Assembly (NCBI GenBank): GCA_934589665.1
Contig: CAKTOJ010000006.1
Location: 1 to 33,189 of the forward strand
From: an uncultured Oscillospiraceae bacterium
Lineage (GTDB): Bacteria; Bacillota; Clostridia; Oscillospirales; Oscillospiraceae
Reading direction: 5' to 3'
Length of the DNA stretch: 33,189 bases
Shown here piece by piece: positions 1 to 7,022 of the stretch. Positions within the stretch are counted from its first letter, which is position 1, and each line of letters begins with the position of its first letter. The notes beneath the pieces are model-generated. The model was not told where the DNA came from. It searched no databases and saw only the letters and a list, made by a program, of their open reading frames with translations. The position numbers and the translations under genes were made by a program.

Positions 1-465
1 AGCGACCTTGACGAAGCCAACTGCACCATCTCCGTCAGTAAGCAGGCCAGCTGGGACACAGAGGGAAACCTCATTCTGAGCCAACCCAAAACCGGGAATT
101 CCATCCGAGAGGTGTCCATTCCGCAGGATGCCGTGGAGCTATTGAAGCAGGAGCACGCCAAGCACCCGGACAATCCGTGGATGTTCCCGTCCAGCAGAAC
201 AGGAGAAATGTACCACCCAGACTCGGTGGTAAACCTTCATAAGAAAATCCTCAAGGACGCGGGACTGGAGCATATCCGCTTTCATGATCTCCGACATACC
301 TTCGCAACGCTGGCACTGCAAAATGGCGTGGACGTCAAAACCGTCAGCAGTATGCTCGGCCACTATGATGCCGGATTCACACTCCGCACCTACACCCACG
401 CCACTCGGCAGATGCAGCAAAAGGCCGCGGAGAAAATGGGCAGTTTCATGGCACAAGTGATGTGA
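1..465 (+). CDS. Tyrosine recombinase/integrase, C-terminal part (5' truncated by window edge)
   Basis: The frame is open from base 1 to a TGA at 463-465, so about 154 C-terminal residues are visible and the N-terminal arm-binding and core-binding domains lie left of the window. The catalytic half of a phage/ICE-type tyrosine recombinase is plain: a beta-hairpin with the Lys (QPKTGNSIREV), the H-x-x-R box in FHDLRHTFATLAL, the second His in MLGHYD, and the nucleophilic Tyr in LRTYTHAT close to the C terminus. The first catalytic Arg must lie upstream. It cuts and rejoins DNA at att sites to integrate or excise its element. It ends 189 bp before a tRNA-Thr gene and is followed by repeated GTGTGGGTCA motifs, as expected for an integrase at the end of a tRNA-targeted element that extends leftward. 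Base composition is less GC-rich than the genes from 1514 onward, which suggests transfer. Confidence 0.93.
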   Translation, partial: SDLDEANCTISVSKQASWDTEGNLILSQPKTGNSIREVSIPQDAVELLKQEHAKHPDNPWMFPSSRTGEMYHPDSVVNLHKKILKDAGLEHIRFHDLRHTFATLALQNGVDVKTVSSMLGHYDAGFTLRTYTHATRQMQQKAAEKMGSFMAQVM

Positions 466-486
466 GCAGAAAAAGAACATAAGAAA

Positions 487-526
487 TATCGGAGAGGGGG
501 CAAAGCCTCCTCTCCGATACTCTTTA
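487..526 (+). terminator. Rho-independent terminator after the integrase
   Basis: Arms TATCGGAGAGG (487-497) and CCTCTCCGATA (509-519) are perfectly complementary, and the loop can extend the stem with a short GGC/GCC pair. A short, T-rich tract follows (CTCTTT). It lies 21 bp past the integrase stop and probably ends its transcript. Confidence 0.75.
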
Positions 527-547
527 AACCTATCCGCACATTTCCGC

Positions 548-597
548 GTGTGGGTCACGGTGTGGGTCAGCAATTGACCCACATTTTGACCCACACC
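548..597. repeat. Direct and inverted GTGTGGGTCA repeats (candidate integrase arm/Xis sites)
   Basis: GTGTGGGTCA occurs at 548-557 and 560-569 as a direct repeat with 12-bp periodicity. Its complement occurs at 575-583 (TGACCCACA) and 587-597 (TGACCCACACC), again with 12-bp periodicity, so two direct copies face two inverted copies in 50 bp. Short spaced repeats next to int and the tRNA are typical of arm-type binding sites for the integrase N-terminal domain or for an excisionase. That function is inference. Confidence 0.6.
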
Positions 598-617
598 ATT
601 TTCAGCGTTTTTGCAAC

Positions 618-654
618 AAAAAAGCATCGAAAACCGAAGTTTTCGATGCTTTTT
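618..654 (-). terminator. Terminator immediately downstream of tRNA-Thr (bidirectional shape)
   Basis: GCATCGAAAAC (624-634), loop CGAA, and GTTTTCGATGC (639-649) form a perfect 11-bp stem with A and T runs on both sides. On the minus strand it starts directly after the CCA end of the tRNA gene and is followed by TTTTTT, so it should end the tRNA transcript. It can also work on the plus strand (TTTTT at 650-654). Confidence 0.85.
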
Positions 655-729
655 GGAGCTGGTGGGGTGACTCGAACACCTGACCTGCTGATTACGAATC
701 AGCTGCTCTACCGACTGAGCTACACCAGC
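654..729 (-). tRNA. tRNA-Thr (anticodon CGT), CCA encoded
   Basis: Read on the minus strand, the 76-nt cloverleaf has acceptor GCTGGTG pairing with CACCAGC, D-arm GCTC...GAGC, anticodon stem GCTGA/TCAGC around loop TTCGTAA (anticodon CGT, reading ACG), a T-arm with TTCGAGT, discriminator T and an encoded CCA at 654-656. The gene sits between the integrase and the chromosomal genes, which makes it the likely integration target of the element to the left. A partial second copy of its 5' half lies 33 bp upstream. Confidence 0.95.
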
Positions 730-754
730 TTATGAAATTGTAGGGGCGGTAGGT

Positions 755-799
755 CTGATTCTTACGAATCAGCTGCTCTACCGACTGAGCTATGCCAGC
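755..799 (-). pseudogene. 5'-half tRNA-Thr fragment with a perfect hairpin at its break point
   Basis: Bases 762-799, read on the minus strand, repeat the first 38 nt of the tRNA-Thr at 654-729, from the acceptor 5' strand through the anticodon. Only two acceptor-stem bases differ (GCTGGCA against GCTGGTG). After the anticodon loop the similarity ends: no T-arm and no TGCCAGC 3' acceptor strand follow, so this cannot fold as a tRNA. The break point forms a perfect hairpin, 7-bp stem CTGATTC/GAATCAG with a 4-nt loop, at 755-772. It is either a remnant of a tandem tRNA array or a scar of site-specific recombination. Confidence 0.8.
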
Positions 800-880
800 A
801 TATTTCATGATAGGATCGGCAGAAATAACTCCACCGACGCAATCGCACCGCACTGTCCTACTATCTCAAAGACGTATGGT

Positions 881-909
881 ATTTTAGCATACTTTTGCTG
901 ATGCGTCAA
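881..909 (-). promoter_or_regulatory. Sigma-A promoter of the tRNA-Thr unit
   Basis: On the minus strand, -35 TTGACG (904-909), a 17-bp spacer and -10 TAAAAT (881-886) give a near-consensus promoter. The start would fall near 874, ahead of the tRNA fragment and the intact tRNA, so both should be in one precursor. An inverted repeat AATACGC/GCGTATT (908-926) abuts the -35 box. Confidence 0.8.
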
Positions 910-1455
910 TACGCAAGTTGCGTATTTTCTGTTTTTCTTTTCAGAAACTGCCATAGCCCCTCCGGCACACTCCGCCAAACGACAGCCGGGGCTTTTCATG
1001 AATAATACGCTCCGTATTTTTCTTTTTCAACTTGCACATGGTGCCGCACTCTGCATGGAAAAGCGTGTACTTTCTTTCTCTGCCGCCGCCATCTGCTGCT
1101 TCTGTCTGGCACAAAATTCTGTCAAATTCTCCCCTCTTCACGTATTTTTTGAACCATCTCATGATGAGTTCATCTTTAGAAGGTGTCCTTATGGTTTTAC
1201 ATAACATTTTTAATAACTAGTCTCTACAATGAGTTATCCACAGTTTCCACAGACTTGTCCACAGTTTTGCACATCCAATTTTCTTCGTTGTTTCAGCTAT
1301 TTTTCTTTTATCCACCATGCTGTTAAAAAATGTATCATCTCCGCTAAGTACATAACTCAATTGACATAACGCATTTTATTTCTTTCTTTTTCGACGGTCT
1401 CCCCATTTTTGTTTCCATAATATCGAAAAAATGCAGGATTTCCATTCTGTCCTTC
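910..1455. other. AT-rich gene-free stretch between the tRNA unit and tsaD
   Basis: No ORF here has a convincing Shine-Dalgarno sequence, family motif or coding texture. The short ORFs at 941-1207 (minus) and 998-1204 (plus) overlap each other and look like chance. The stretch is distinctly richer in A and T than the genes to the right. Apart from the DnaA-box-like cluster annotated separately, the only ordered element I see is CATAAC repeated directly around the palindrome TCAATTGA at 1351-1370. Confidence 0.6.
1234..1316 (+). promoter_or_regulatory. Cluster of DnaA-box-like 9-mers
   Basis: A consensus DnaA box TTATCCACA lies at 1234-1242. In the same orientation follow GTTTCCACA (1243-1251), TTGTCCACA (1255-1263) and TTATCCACC (1308-1316). 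Three of the four fall within 30 bp in AT-rich DNA. That is the texture of DnaA binding regions at or near replication origins, but dnaA, dnaN and rpmH are not in this window, and most genes to the right point towards the cluster. Function is therefore open. Confidence 0.55.
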
Positions 1456-1490
1456 AAAAAGGAAAGCCGCAGCCCTTGACAGGCTGCGGC
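1456..1490 (-). terminator. Terminator after tsaD (end of polA-rimI-tsaD)
   Basis: On the minus strand the perfect stem GCCGCAGCC/GGCTGCGGC (1466-1474 and 1482-1490) with a 7-nt loop is followed by TTTCCTTTTT (1456-1465). It lies 24 bp beyond the tsaD stop. Confidence 0.9.
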
Positions 1491-1513
1491 GATATCCATT
1501 TTTTACGCTCGAT

Positions 1514-2548
1514 TTATGCGTTTTTTCTGTATGCGGCTACCGCGTCGTCGATATCGCGCGTCGCGTAGGCGTTGAGCGAAAGCTCCGCGCGGACGCCAGC
1601 CATATACTCATAGTAGCCCTGCGCCCCGATCATGGCCCCGTTGTCCCCGCAGAGCTTCAGAGGCGGCAGATACAGCTTCACACCATCGCGCTCACACGCC
1701 GCCGTCAGATCGGCGCGGATGATAGAGTTTGCCGCCACACCGCCGGCTGCGACCATGACCTTCCGCCCGCACTCTCGCGCAGCAAGCATGGCGCGCGGTA
1801 CCAGCTCGTCCGACACGGCGCGGGTAAAGTCCCGCGCAAGAGCCGCACGGTCAAGCGCCTCCCCCTTCTGCTCCGCATTGTGGGCCAGGTTGACCACAGC
1901 CGTTTTCAATCCGGAAAAACTCATATCGAGCGGCGAGCCCTCGATGCTCGCGCGCGGCAGCTCGTAAACGCCGCCCGCGCTCTGCTGCGCCAGCTCGTCC
2001 ATCGGACGTCCGCCGGGGTAAGGCATCCCCAGCACGCGCGCAGCCTTATCGAAGCACTCCCCCGCCGCGTCGTCACGCGTCGCGCCGACAAGCTTGAAGT
2101 CCGTGTAGTCCCGCACATCGACAAGCAGCGTGTTGCCGCCGGACATGCACAGCGCCAGAAACGGCGGCTCCAGCTCCGGGAAGGCAAGATAGTTCGCCGC
2201 GATATGCCCGCGGATATGGTGCACCGGAATGAGCGGCACGCCGAGCGCGTAGGCCGCGGACTTGGCAAAGCTCAGCCCCACCAGCACCGCACCGATCAGC
2301 CCCGGCGCGTAGGTGACAGCCACCGCGTCAATGTCGCGCTTCGTTACGCCAGCGTCCGCCATCGCCTTGTCCGCCAGTGCCGCAATGGCCTCAACATGCT
2401 TGCGCGAGGCAATCTCCGGCACCACGCCGCCGTAGAGCGCGTGCATATCCGCCTGCGACGCAATCGCATCGGAGAGCACGTTTCTTCCGTCCTCGACGAC
2501 CGCGACGGCGGTCTCGTCGCAGGAGGATTCAAATGCCAGTATCTTCAT
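1514..2548 (-). CDS. tsaD: tRNA N6-adenosine threonylcarbamoyltransferase TsaD
   Basis: TsaD transfers the threonylcarbamoyl group from TC-AMP to A37 of ANN-decoding tRNAs (t6A), working in the cytoplasm with TsaB and TsaE. The protein has 344 residues, the usual length. It shows the N-terminal ESSCDET signature, the metal-binding H111-x3-H115 in HHIRGH, the SGGNT nucleotide loop, GATRDDAAGECFDKAARVLG, GGVAANS and the C-terminal CGDNGAMIG. I chose the ATG at 2546-2548 (protein starts MKILAFESS) because a GGGGAGGA sequence precedes it; an in-frame start 21 bp further up lacks this support. It overlaps the end of rimI by 20 bp, so the two are translationally coupled. tsaB and tsaE, often adjacent to rimI-tsaD in Bacillota, are not in the window. 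Confidence 0.96.
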   Translation of the reverse strand: MKILAFESSCDETAVAVVEDGRNVLSDAIASQADMHALYGGVVPEIASRKHVEAIAALADKAMADAGVTKRDIDAVAVTYAPGLIGAVLVGLSFAKSAAYALGVPLIPVHHIRGHIAANYLAFPELEPPFLALCMSGGNTLLVDVRDYTDFKLVGATRDDAAGECFDKAARVLGMPYPGGRPMDELAQQSAGGVYELPRASIEGSPLDMSFSGLKTAVVNLAHNAEQKGEALDRAALARDFTRAVSDELVPRAMLAARECGRKVMVAAGGVAANSIIRADLTAACERDGVKLYLPPLKLCGDNGAMIGAQGYYEYMAGVRAELSLNAYATRDIDDAVAAYRKNA

Positions 2549-3023
2549 GATCGGTTTCCTCCCCGCCAAACTCTCTTGTCATGATAACGGCATCCTCTTT
2601 CGGATGCTCGTAGTAATTCTTTCTGCGTCCCACGCCGCGGTAGCCGTGACGGCCATAGAGCGCGATGGCAGCGTAGTTGCTCTCGCGCACCTCAAGCGTC
2701 AGGAACGACAGGCGGTTTCCTTCGGCGAAGCGCTCGAATACATCGAGCAGCTTTCCCGCGATCCCGCGGCGGCGGCAGTCAGGCCGCACGGCGACATTTG
2801 TGATGTATCCCTCGTCAAGCACAACCTGCAATCCCGCATAGCCGACCACGCGTTCGTTTTCATCCAGCGCCACAAGGAAGGCCGAGAGCGCGTTGTCCAA
2901 CTCCTCGGCGAGCATATTGCGCGACCACGGCACAGTAAAGCAGGTGCGCTCCAGCTCTGCCACCGCGTCAAGATGCTCGTTCGTCATTGGTACGATGCGT
3001 ACCGGCATTGTCTTTCCACTCAT
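2529..3023 (-). CDS. rimI: Ribosomal protein S18 alanine N-acetyltransferase RimI (GNAT)
   Basis: This 164-residue protein has a single GNAT fold. The acetyl-CoA loop is visible as VRPDCRRRGIAGKLL (motif A, R-x-x-G-x-A), and the following LEVRESNYAAIALYGRHGY with the NYY end is the RimI-type motif B. RimI acetylates the N-terminal alanine of ribosomal protein S18 and sometimes other N termini. The ATG at 3021-3023 directly follows the polA stop codon and is served by GGAGG inside the polA 3' end. The 3' end overlaps tsaD. The rimI-tsaD pairing is common in bacteria and supports the specific name over a generic GNAT acetyltransferase. Confidence 0.9.
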   Translation of the reverse strand: MSGKTMPVRIVPMTNEHLDAVAELERTCFTVPWSRNMLAEELDNALSAFLVALDENERVVGYAGLQVVLDEGYITNVAVRPDCRRRGIAGKLLDVFERFAEGNRLSFLTLEVRESNYAAIALYGRHGYRGVGRRKNYYEHPKEDAVIMTREFGGEETDHEDTGI

Positions 3024-5666
3024 TTACTTTGCCTCCAGCCAGTTTTTGCCCCAGTGGGCCTCCGCAATCAGCGGCACGGACAGCCGCATCACACCCTCCA
3101 TCTCCTCCGTCAGGAGCCGCGCGGTCTGCTCCGCCATCGCCTCGGGACACTCGACGATCAACTCGTCGTGCACCTGCAAAAGAAGCCTTGCCTCCGGCGC
3201 CTCGCGCCGCAGACGGTCAAATACGCGCACCATGGCAAGCTTCATCACGTCCGCCGCCGTGCCCTGAATGGGCATGTTGAGCGCCACGCGCTCCCCGAAC
3301 GAACGGGTGGCGAAATTACTTGCCGTCAGCTCCGGCAGATCGCGGCGGCGGTGCATAAGTGTTTCGACATAGCCCTGCTCCTTCGCCTTCTCCACGATCT
3401 CGGTCATATAGCGCCGGATGCCGGAAAAGCGCTCGAGATAGTTTTGAATATATTCCTTCGCCTCATAGACGCTCACGCCGATGTCCTGCGCGAGTGAAAA
3501 GGCCGAGATGCCGTACACGATGCCGAAGTTGACGGCCTTGGCGTGCGAGCGCATCTGCTTTGTGACCGCCTCCGCCGGCACGCCGAACACCTGCGAGGCC
3601 GTGACGGTATGGATGTCCTCCCCCGCGCGGAACGCGCCGATCATCGTCTCATCCTGCGCAATGTGCGCAAGCAGGCGCAGCTCGATCTGGCTGTAGTCCG
3701 CGTCCACCAGAACATTCCCGCGCTCCGGCACGAACATCCGCCGCAGCTCGCTGCCAAGCGGCGTGCGCGTGGGAATATTCTGCAGATTCGGCTCTGTGGA
3801 TGACAGCCGTCCCGTGGCGGTCACGGTCATCTGGAAGCTCGTGTGCACGCGGCCGTCCGGACCGATGACCTTCAGCAGTCCGTCGCAGTAGGTTGATTTA
3901 AGCTTGGCATACTGCCGGTATTCAAGCACATCGGCAACGATCTGATGCTCGCGCAGCTTCTCCAGCACATCCGCGTTCGTCGACCAGCCGGTCTTGGTCT
4001 TTTTGCCGTGCGGCAGGCCGAGACGACCGAAGAGCACCTCGCCGAGCTGCTTGGGGGAATTGATGTTGAACGGCCCGCCGGCCTCCGCATAAATATGCTC
4101 CTCCAGCGTCCCGATCGCAGCGTCCATTGTCGCGCCGAACTCCGTGAGCGCCCTGGCGTCCACGCGCACACCGGAGCGCTCCATCTCCGCAAGCACGCGG
4201 CAGAGCGGAAGCTCGACCTCGTAGTACAGCTCGTGGAGCTGCCGCTCCTCAATGCGCGGCGCAAGCGCACCGTACAGCGCAGCGACGGCGGAAGTGAGAA
4301 TATGAAACTGCGTTTCGGCCTCTGTCCGGCTGCCAAGCATAGTGAACGCCTCCGGCTCGATCTGCGCGGGTGCGGAAAGCTGCTCATGGAAGTAGACGGC
4401 AAAGAGCGTAGGAAGGTCATACTTCCCCGCCGTTGCGTCAATCAGATAGGCCGCCAGCGCCGTGTCGAACACAAAGCCCTCGGCGGGAAGGCCGTTTTCC
4501 AGCAGCGTGCGTGTGAGATCCTTGACATTGTGGCTCACCTTCCGGATGCCGGAAGAAAAGATCTCGCGCAGCAGGGCGTTCCAATCGCCCTCGTAGCGGT
4601 CGAAGAAGAACTCCGCACTCTCTGTCTCTGCTTCACTCTGCTCCCATTCCGCGATCACGCCGGTAAGGTCAGGCAGCGCCAGCACGCTCACACACGCCGC
4701 GCGGCGCATCTGAGAGAGCATATCCTCCGCGTGTGCCGGGCTTGTCACGCACGTGACATGCGCTGTGTGCACCGGGCGCGCCGCCTCCGGCTCCTGCGCG
4801 GGCCTGAGCGCGTACTTTTCGATCAACTTCATAAACTCCAGCTTCATAAAAAGCGGATAGAGCGCATCCGATGGCTCTGCGCGCAGATTTTTCTCCGGCG
4901 CAAAGTCGAGCGGCGCGTCGGTGAGGATCGTCGCCAGATGATAGCTCTGCCGCGCGCTTTCCTCCCCCTCGGTCAGCTTTTTGATCACGCCCGGCTTCGC
5001 GTCGATATCCGGCAGAAGCCGGTAAATTTCGTCGATGCTGCGGTATTTCTGAATGAGCGCCATCGCGGTCTTTTCGCCGATGCCGGGAACGCCGGGAATA
5101 TTGTCGCTCGCGTCGCCCATAAGGGCCTTGAGATCGATGATGTGGATGGGCTCGAAGCCGTAAGCCTCCTGAAAGCTCTCGGGCGTCATATCCTTTGTCG
5201 TCGTCTGGCCCATGCGGGTGGAGATGAGCTTGACCGTGGTGTGCGCCGTGACGAGCTGAAGCGAATCCTTGTCTCCCGTGGCGGCCACGCACTCCCAGCC
5301 CGCAGCCTCGCATCTGCGCGAGATGGTGCCGATGAGGTCGTCCGCCTCATAACCCGCAAGCTCATAGCGCGGAATGTTCATCGCATCGAGGACCTCTTTC
5401 ATCACGGGCAGCTGCACCGCAAGCTCCTCGGGCATGCCCTTGCGCGTCGCCTTGTAGCCCTCGTATTCCAGATGGCGGAACGTCGGCTCTCGGCGGTCAA
5501 AGGTCACGCACAGCGCATCCGGCTTTTCCTCGTCCTCCAGCCGGGACATCATCATCAGAAAGCCGTAAACGGCATGCGTGTAGAGCCCCTCCTTCGTTGT
5601 CAGTGGGCGGATGCCGTAATAGGCGCGGTTTAAGATGGAGTTTCCGTCCAGCACCATCAGCTTCAT
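3024..5666 (-). CDS. polA: DNA polymerase I
   Basis: Pol I fills gaps and removes RNA primers during lagging-strand synthesis and repair. The 880-residue protein starts with the 5'-3' exonuclease/FEN domain (about 1-290; MKLMVLDGNSILNRAYYG, with GDKDSLQL and the helix-hairpin-helix VPGIGEKTA). A middle domain of the 3'-5' exonuclease fold follows. The C-terminal polymerase domain carries motif A (DADYSQIELRLLAH), motif B (RSHAKAVNFGIVYGIS) and motif C (LQVHDELIVE). The middle domain lacks the D-x-E of active proofreading exonucleases: the equivalent strand reads VSVLALPDL. The protein is therefore probably not proofreading, as in Thermus and Bacillus Pol I. I start at the ATG at 5664-5666, 8 nt after GGAGG; the frame is open 20 codons further up. 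First gene of polA-rimI-tsaD. Confidence 0.97.
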   Translation of the reverse strand: MKLMVLDGNSILNRAYYGIRPLTTKEGLYTHAVYGFLMMMSRLEDEEKPDALCVTFDRREPTFRHLEYEGYKATRKGMPEELAVQLPVMKEVLDAMNIPRYELAGYEADDLIGTISRRCEAAGWECVAATGDKDSLQLVTAHTTVKLISTRMGQTTTKDMTPESFQEAYGFEPIHIIDLKALMGDASDNIPGVPGIGEKTAMALIQKYRSIDEIYRLLPDIDAKPGVIKKLTEGEESARQSYHLATILTDAPLDFAPEKNLRAEPSDALYPLFMKLEFMKLIEKYALRPAQEPEAARPVHTAHVTCVTSPAHAEDMLSQMRRAACVSVLALPDLTGVIAEWEQSEAETESAEFFFDRYEGDWNALLREIFSSGIRKVSHNVKDLTRTLLENGLPAEGFVFDTALAAYLIDATAGKYDLPTLFAVYFHEQLSAPAQIEPEAFTMLGSRTEAETQFHILTSAVAALYGALAPRIEERQLHELYYEVELPLCRVLAEMERSGVRVDARALTEFGATMDAAIGTLEEHIYAEAGGPFNINSPKQLGEVLFGRLGLPHGKKTKTGWSTNADVLEKLREHQIVADVLEYRQYAKLKSTYCDGLLKVIGPDGRVHTSFQMTVTATGRLSSTEPNLQNIPTRTPLGSELRRMFVPERGNVLVDADYSQIELRLLAHIAQDETMIGAFRAGEDIHTVTASQVFGVPAEAVTKQMRSHAKAVNFGIVYGISAFSLAQDIGVSVYEAKEYIQNYLERFSGIRRYMTEIVEKAKEQGYVETLMHRRRDLPELTASNFATRSFGERVALNMPIQGTAADVMKLAMVRVFDRLRREAPEARLLLQVHDELIVECPEAMAEQTARLLTEEMEGVMRLSVPLIAEAHWGKNWLEAK

Positions 5667-5704
5667 GCTCATTTCCTCCTTGGCCGCATTTTCTTTCATA
5701 ATAT

Positions 5705-5733
5705 AGTATAGCTTACCCCGGCGCAAAACTCAA
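5705..5733 (-). promoter_or_regulatory. Promoter of the polA operon
   Basis: On the minus strand, -35 TTGAGT (5728-5733), a 17-bp spacer and -10 TATACT (5705-5710). The transcript would start about 30 bp before the polA ATG. It is divergent from the MFS gene promoter. Confidence 0.7.
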
Positions 5734-5742
5734 CAAAAACCG

Positions 5743-5771
5743 TTGACAAGATGCGCAAACGTGATAAATTA
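5743..5771 (+). promoter_or_regulatory. Promoter of the MFS transporter gene
   Basis: A perfect -35 TTGACA (5743-5748) is followed after 16 bp by TAAATT (5765-5770), giving a start about 30 bp before the ATG at 5806. It lies back to back with the polA promoter, with only 9 bp between the two -35 boxes, so one bound regulator could affect both. Confidence 0.65.
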
Positions 5772-5805
5772 GATTTGTTATATTTGCCCTGCGGAGGTAT
5801 TTTCC

Positions 5806-6966
5806 ATGTCCATGAATGTGCGCTATGCAACCATCCACGCCTCGTATTGGAGCGCGTATGGCGCGATCTGGGGCTTTCTTGCTCTGCTGCTTGCCTCCTT
5901 CGGCTTCACCAGCGCGCAGACCGGCGTGATCTCCTCGTGCGCGACGCTGCTGGCGGTCTTTCTCTCGCCGGCGCTCTCGTCCTTTCTTGACGCGCACCGC
6001 TCGATTGAAAATCGTCATGCGCTGCTCGTTCTGCTTGGCTCCGCCGCAGTGCTCTCGATGCTCGTCTGGCTTCTCGGCGGCCATAAGGGCGTACTCACCG
6101 GCGTGTGCTTCGTGCTCATCGGCACGCTCATTTCCACTGCGCCGCCGTTTCAGAACGCTATGGCCATTGATGCGAACCGCTGCGGCGTCCCGGTGGTCTA
6201 CGGCTTCTGCCGCGGCGTCGGCTCCATTTCCTATGCGCTTGCCGTGCTCGTGCTCGGCGTACTGCTTGAGCGCTGCGCACCGCGCATGCTCCTGCCGGTC
6301 TTTTCCGCGCTGACCGCCTTCGGTCTGATCGCCACCGCGCGCTTCCGTCTGCCGCACGCGGACGGGGAAGCGCACACTGCGGAGAAAAGCCGTCCCACCC
6401 TTGCCATTATGCGGGAGGATCGCGCGTTCACGCTCACGCTTGCCGGCTGCATGTTCTTTTTCGCCGCGCACATGTTCTCCAACACCTATATGAACCTGAT
6501 CGTCGGCCGCGTCGGCGGTACGGCGGCCGACATCGGGCGCTGTCTCGCCCTCGCCGCCGTGCTGGAGCTGCCCGCCATGACGCTCGTCTCCCGCCTGCAC
6601 GGAAAGCTCTCCGCCGTCCTCCTCCTGCGCGTTGCCGCGGCGGGCGAGGTCGTCAAGTTCCTGCTCTATTTTTTCGCGCCCTCCATGGCTGTGATATACC
6701 TCGCCCAGCTCATGCAGTTTTTTCAGTTTGCGGTCTATCTGCCCGCCACGGTCTACTATGTGGCCGACACGCTTCCCGTGCGTGACCAGCTCAAGGGGCA
6801 GTCGCTCATTCACGTTGCGGGCAGCGGTCTCGGCGCAGCGCTGGGAAGCTTTCTCGGCGGCGTTTTGATCGACCGGAGCGGCATCCAGTCCGCCCTGCTC
6901 TTTTCCGTTTTGTGCACATTCGCTTCGCTCGCCGCGTTCTGCGTCTCCTCACGTGCGAAGCACTGA
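5806..6966 (+). CDS. MFS transporter, 12 transmembrane segments
   Basis: This 386-residue, very hydrophobic protein has about 12 predicted membrane helices, small charged loops and a short cytoplasmic C terminus (SSRAKH). The overall pattern fits the MFS_1-like/nucleoside:proton-symporter-like group of the major facilitator superfamily: SSALSSFLDAHRSIENRHALL after the third helix, and a repeated half with VLIDRSG near the end. The substrate cannot be told from the sequence. The start at 5806 has GGAGG eight bases upstream. It is a single-gene unit: own promoter, and a strong terminator shared with the convergent EamA gene. Confidence 0.85.
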   Translation: MSMNVRYATIHASYWSAYGAIWGFLALLLASFGFTSAQTGVISSCATLLAVFLSPALSSFLDAHRSIENRHALLVLLGSAAVLSMLVWLLGGHKGVLTGVCFVLIGTLISTAPPFQNAMAIDANRCGVPVVYGFCRGVGSISYALAVLVLGVLLERCAPRMLLPVFSALTAFGLIATARFRLPHADGEAHTAEKSRPTLAIMREDRAFTLTLAGCMFFFAAHMFSNTYMNLIVGRVGGTAADIGRCLALAAVLELPAMTLVSRLHGKLSAVLLLRVAAAGEVVKFLLYFFAPSMAVIYLAQLMQFFQFAVYLPATVYYVADTLPVRDQLKGQSLIHVAGSGLGAALGSFLGGVLIDRSGIQSALLFSVLCTFASLAAFCVSSRAKH

Positions 6967-6984
6967 ACAGGGCATTTCCGAAAG

Positions 6985-7021
6985 AAAAAGGGAAGCCGTC
7001 CGGTCGGACGGCTTCCCTTTT
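6985..7021. terminator. Bidirectional terminator between MFS and EamA genes
   Basis: A perfect 12-bp stem GGGAAGCCGTCC/GGACGGCTTCCC (6990-7001 and 7006-7017) has A-run and T-run flanks on both sides. It serves the plus-strand MFS gene and the minus-strand EamA gene, whose stop codon lies directly beside it. Confidence 0.9.
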
Positions 7022-7022
7022 C

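Noticed and set aside
550..735. A 61-codon plus-strand frame reading across the terminator and the tRNA gene
   Set aside because: It runs through the arm repeats, a terminator and the antisense of the tRNA; its end is simply translated tRNA complement.
941..1220. Overlapping short ORFs on both strands in the AT-rich gap
   Set aside because: No Shine-Dalgarno sequence at sensible spacing, no recognisable features, and they contradict one another.
1210..1500. Calling this region oriC
   Set aside because: The DnaA boxes are suggestive, but there is no dnaA/dnaN/rpmH context and gene orientation argues against it; kept only as a finding.
3945..5633. A 562-codon plus-strand open frame opposite polA, and similar ones opposite pyrG, topA and acyl-CoA ligase
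   Set aside because: All are stop-poor antisense shadows of clearly conserved genes; Arg/Ala/His-rich with no domains.
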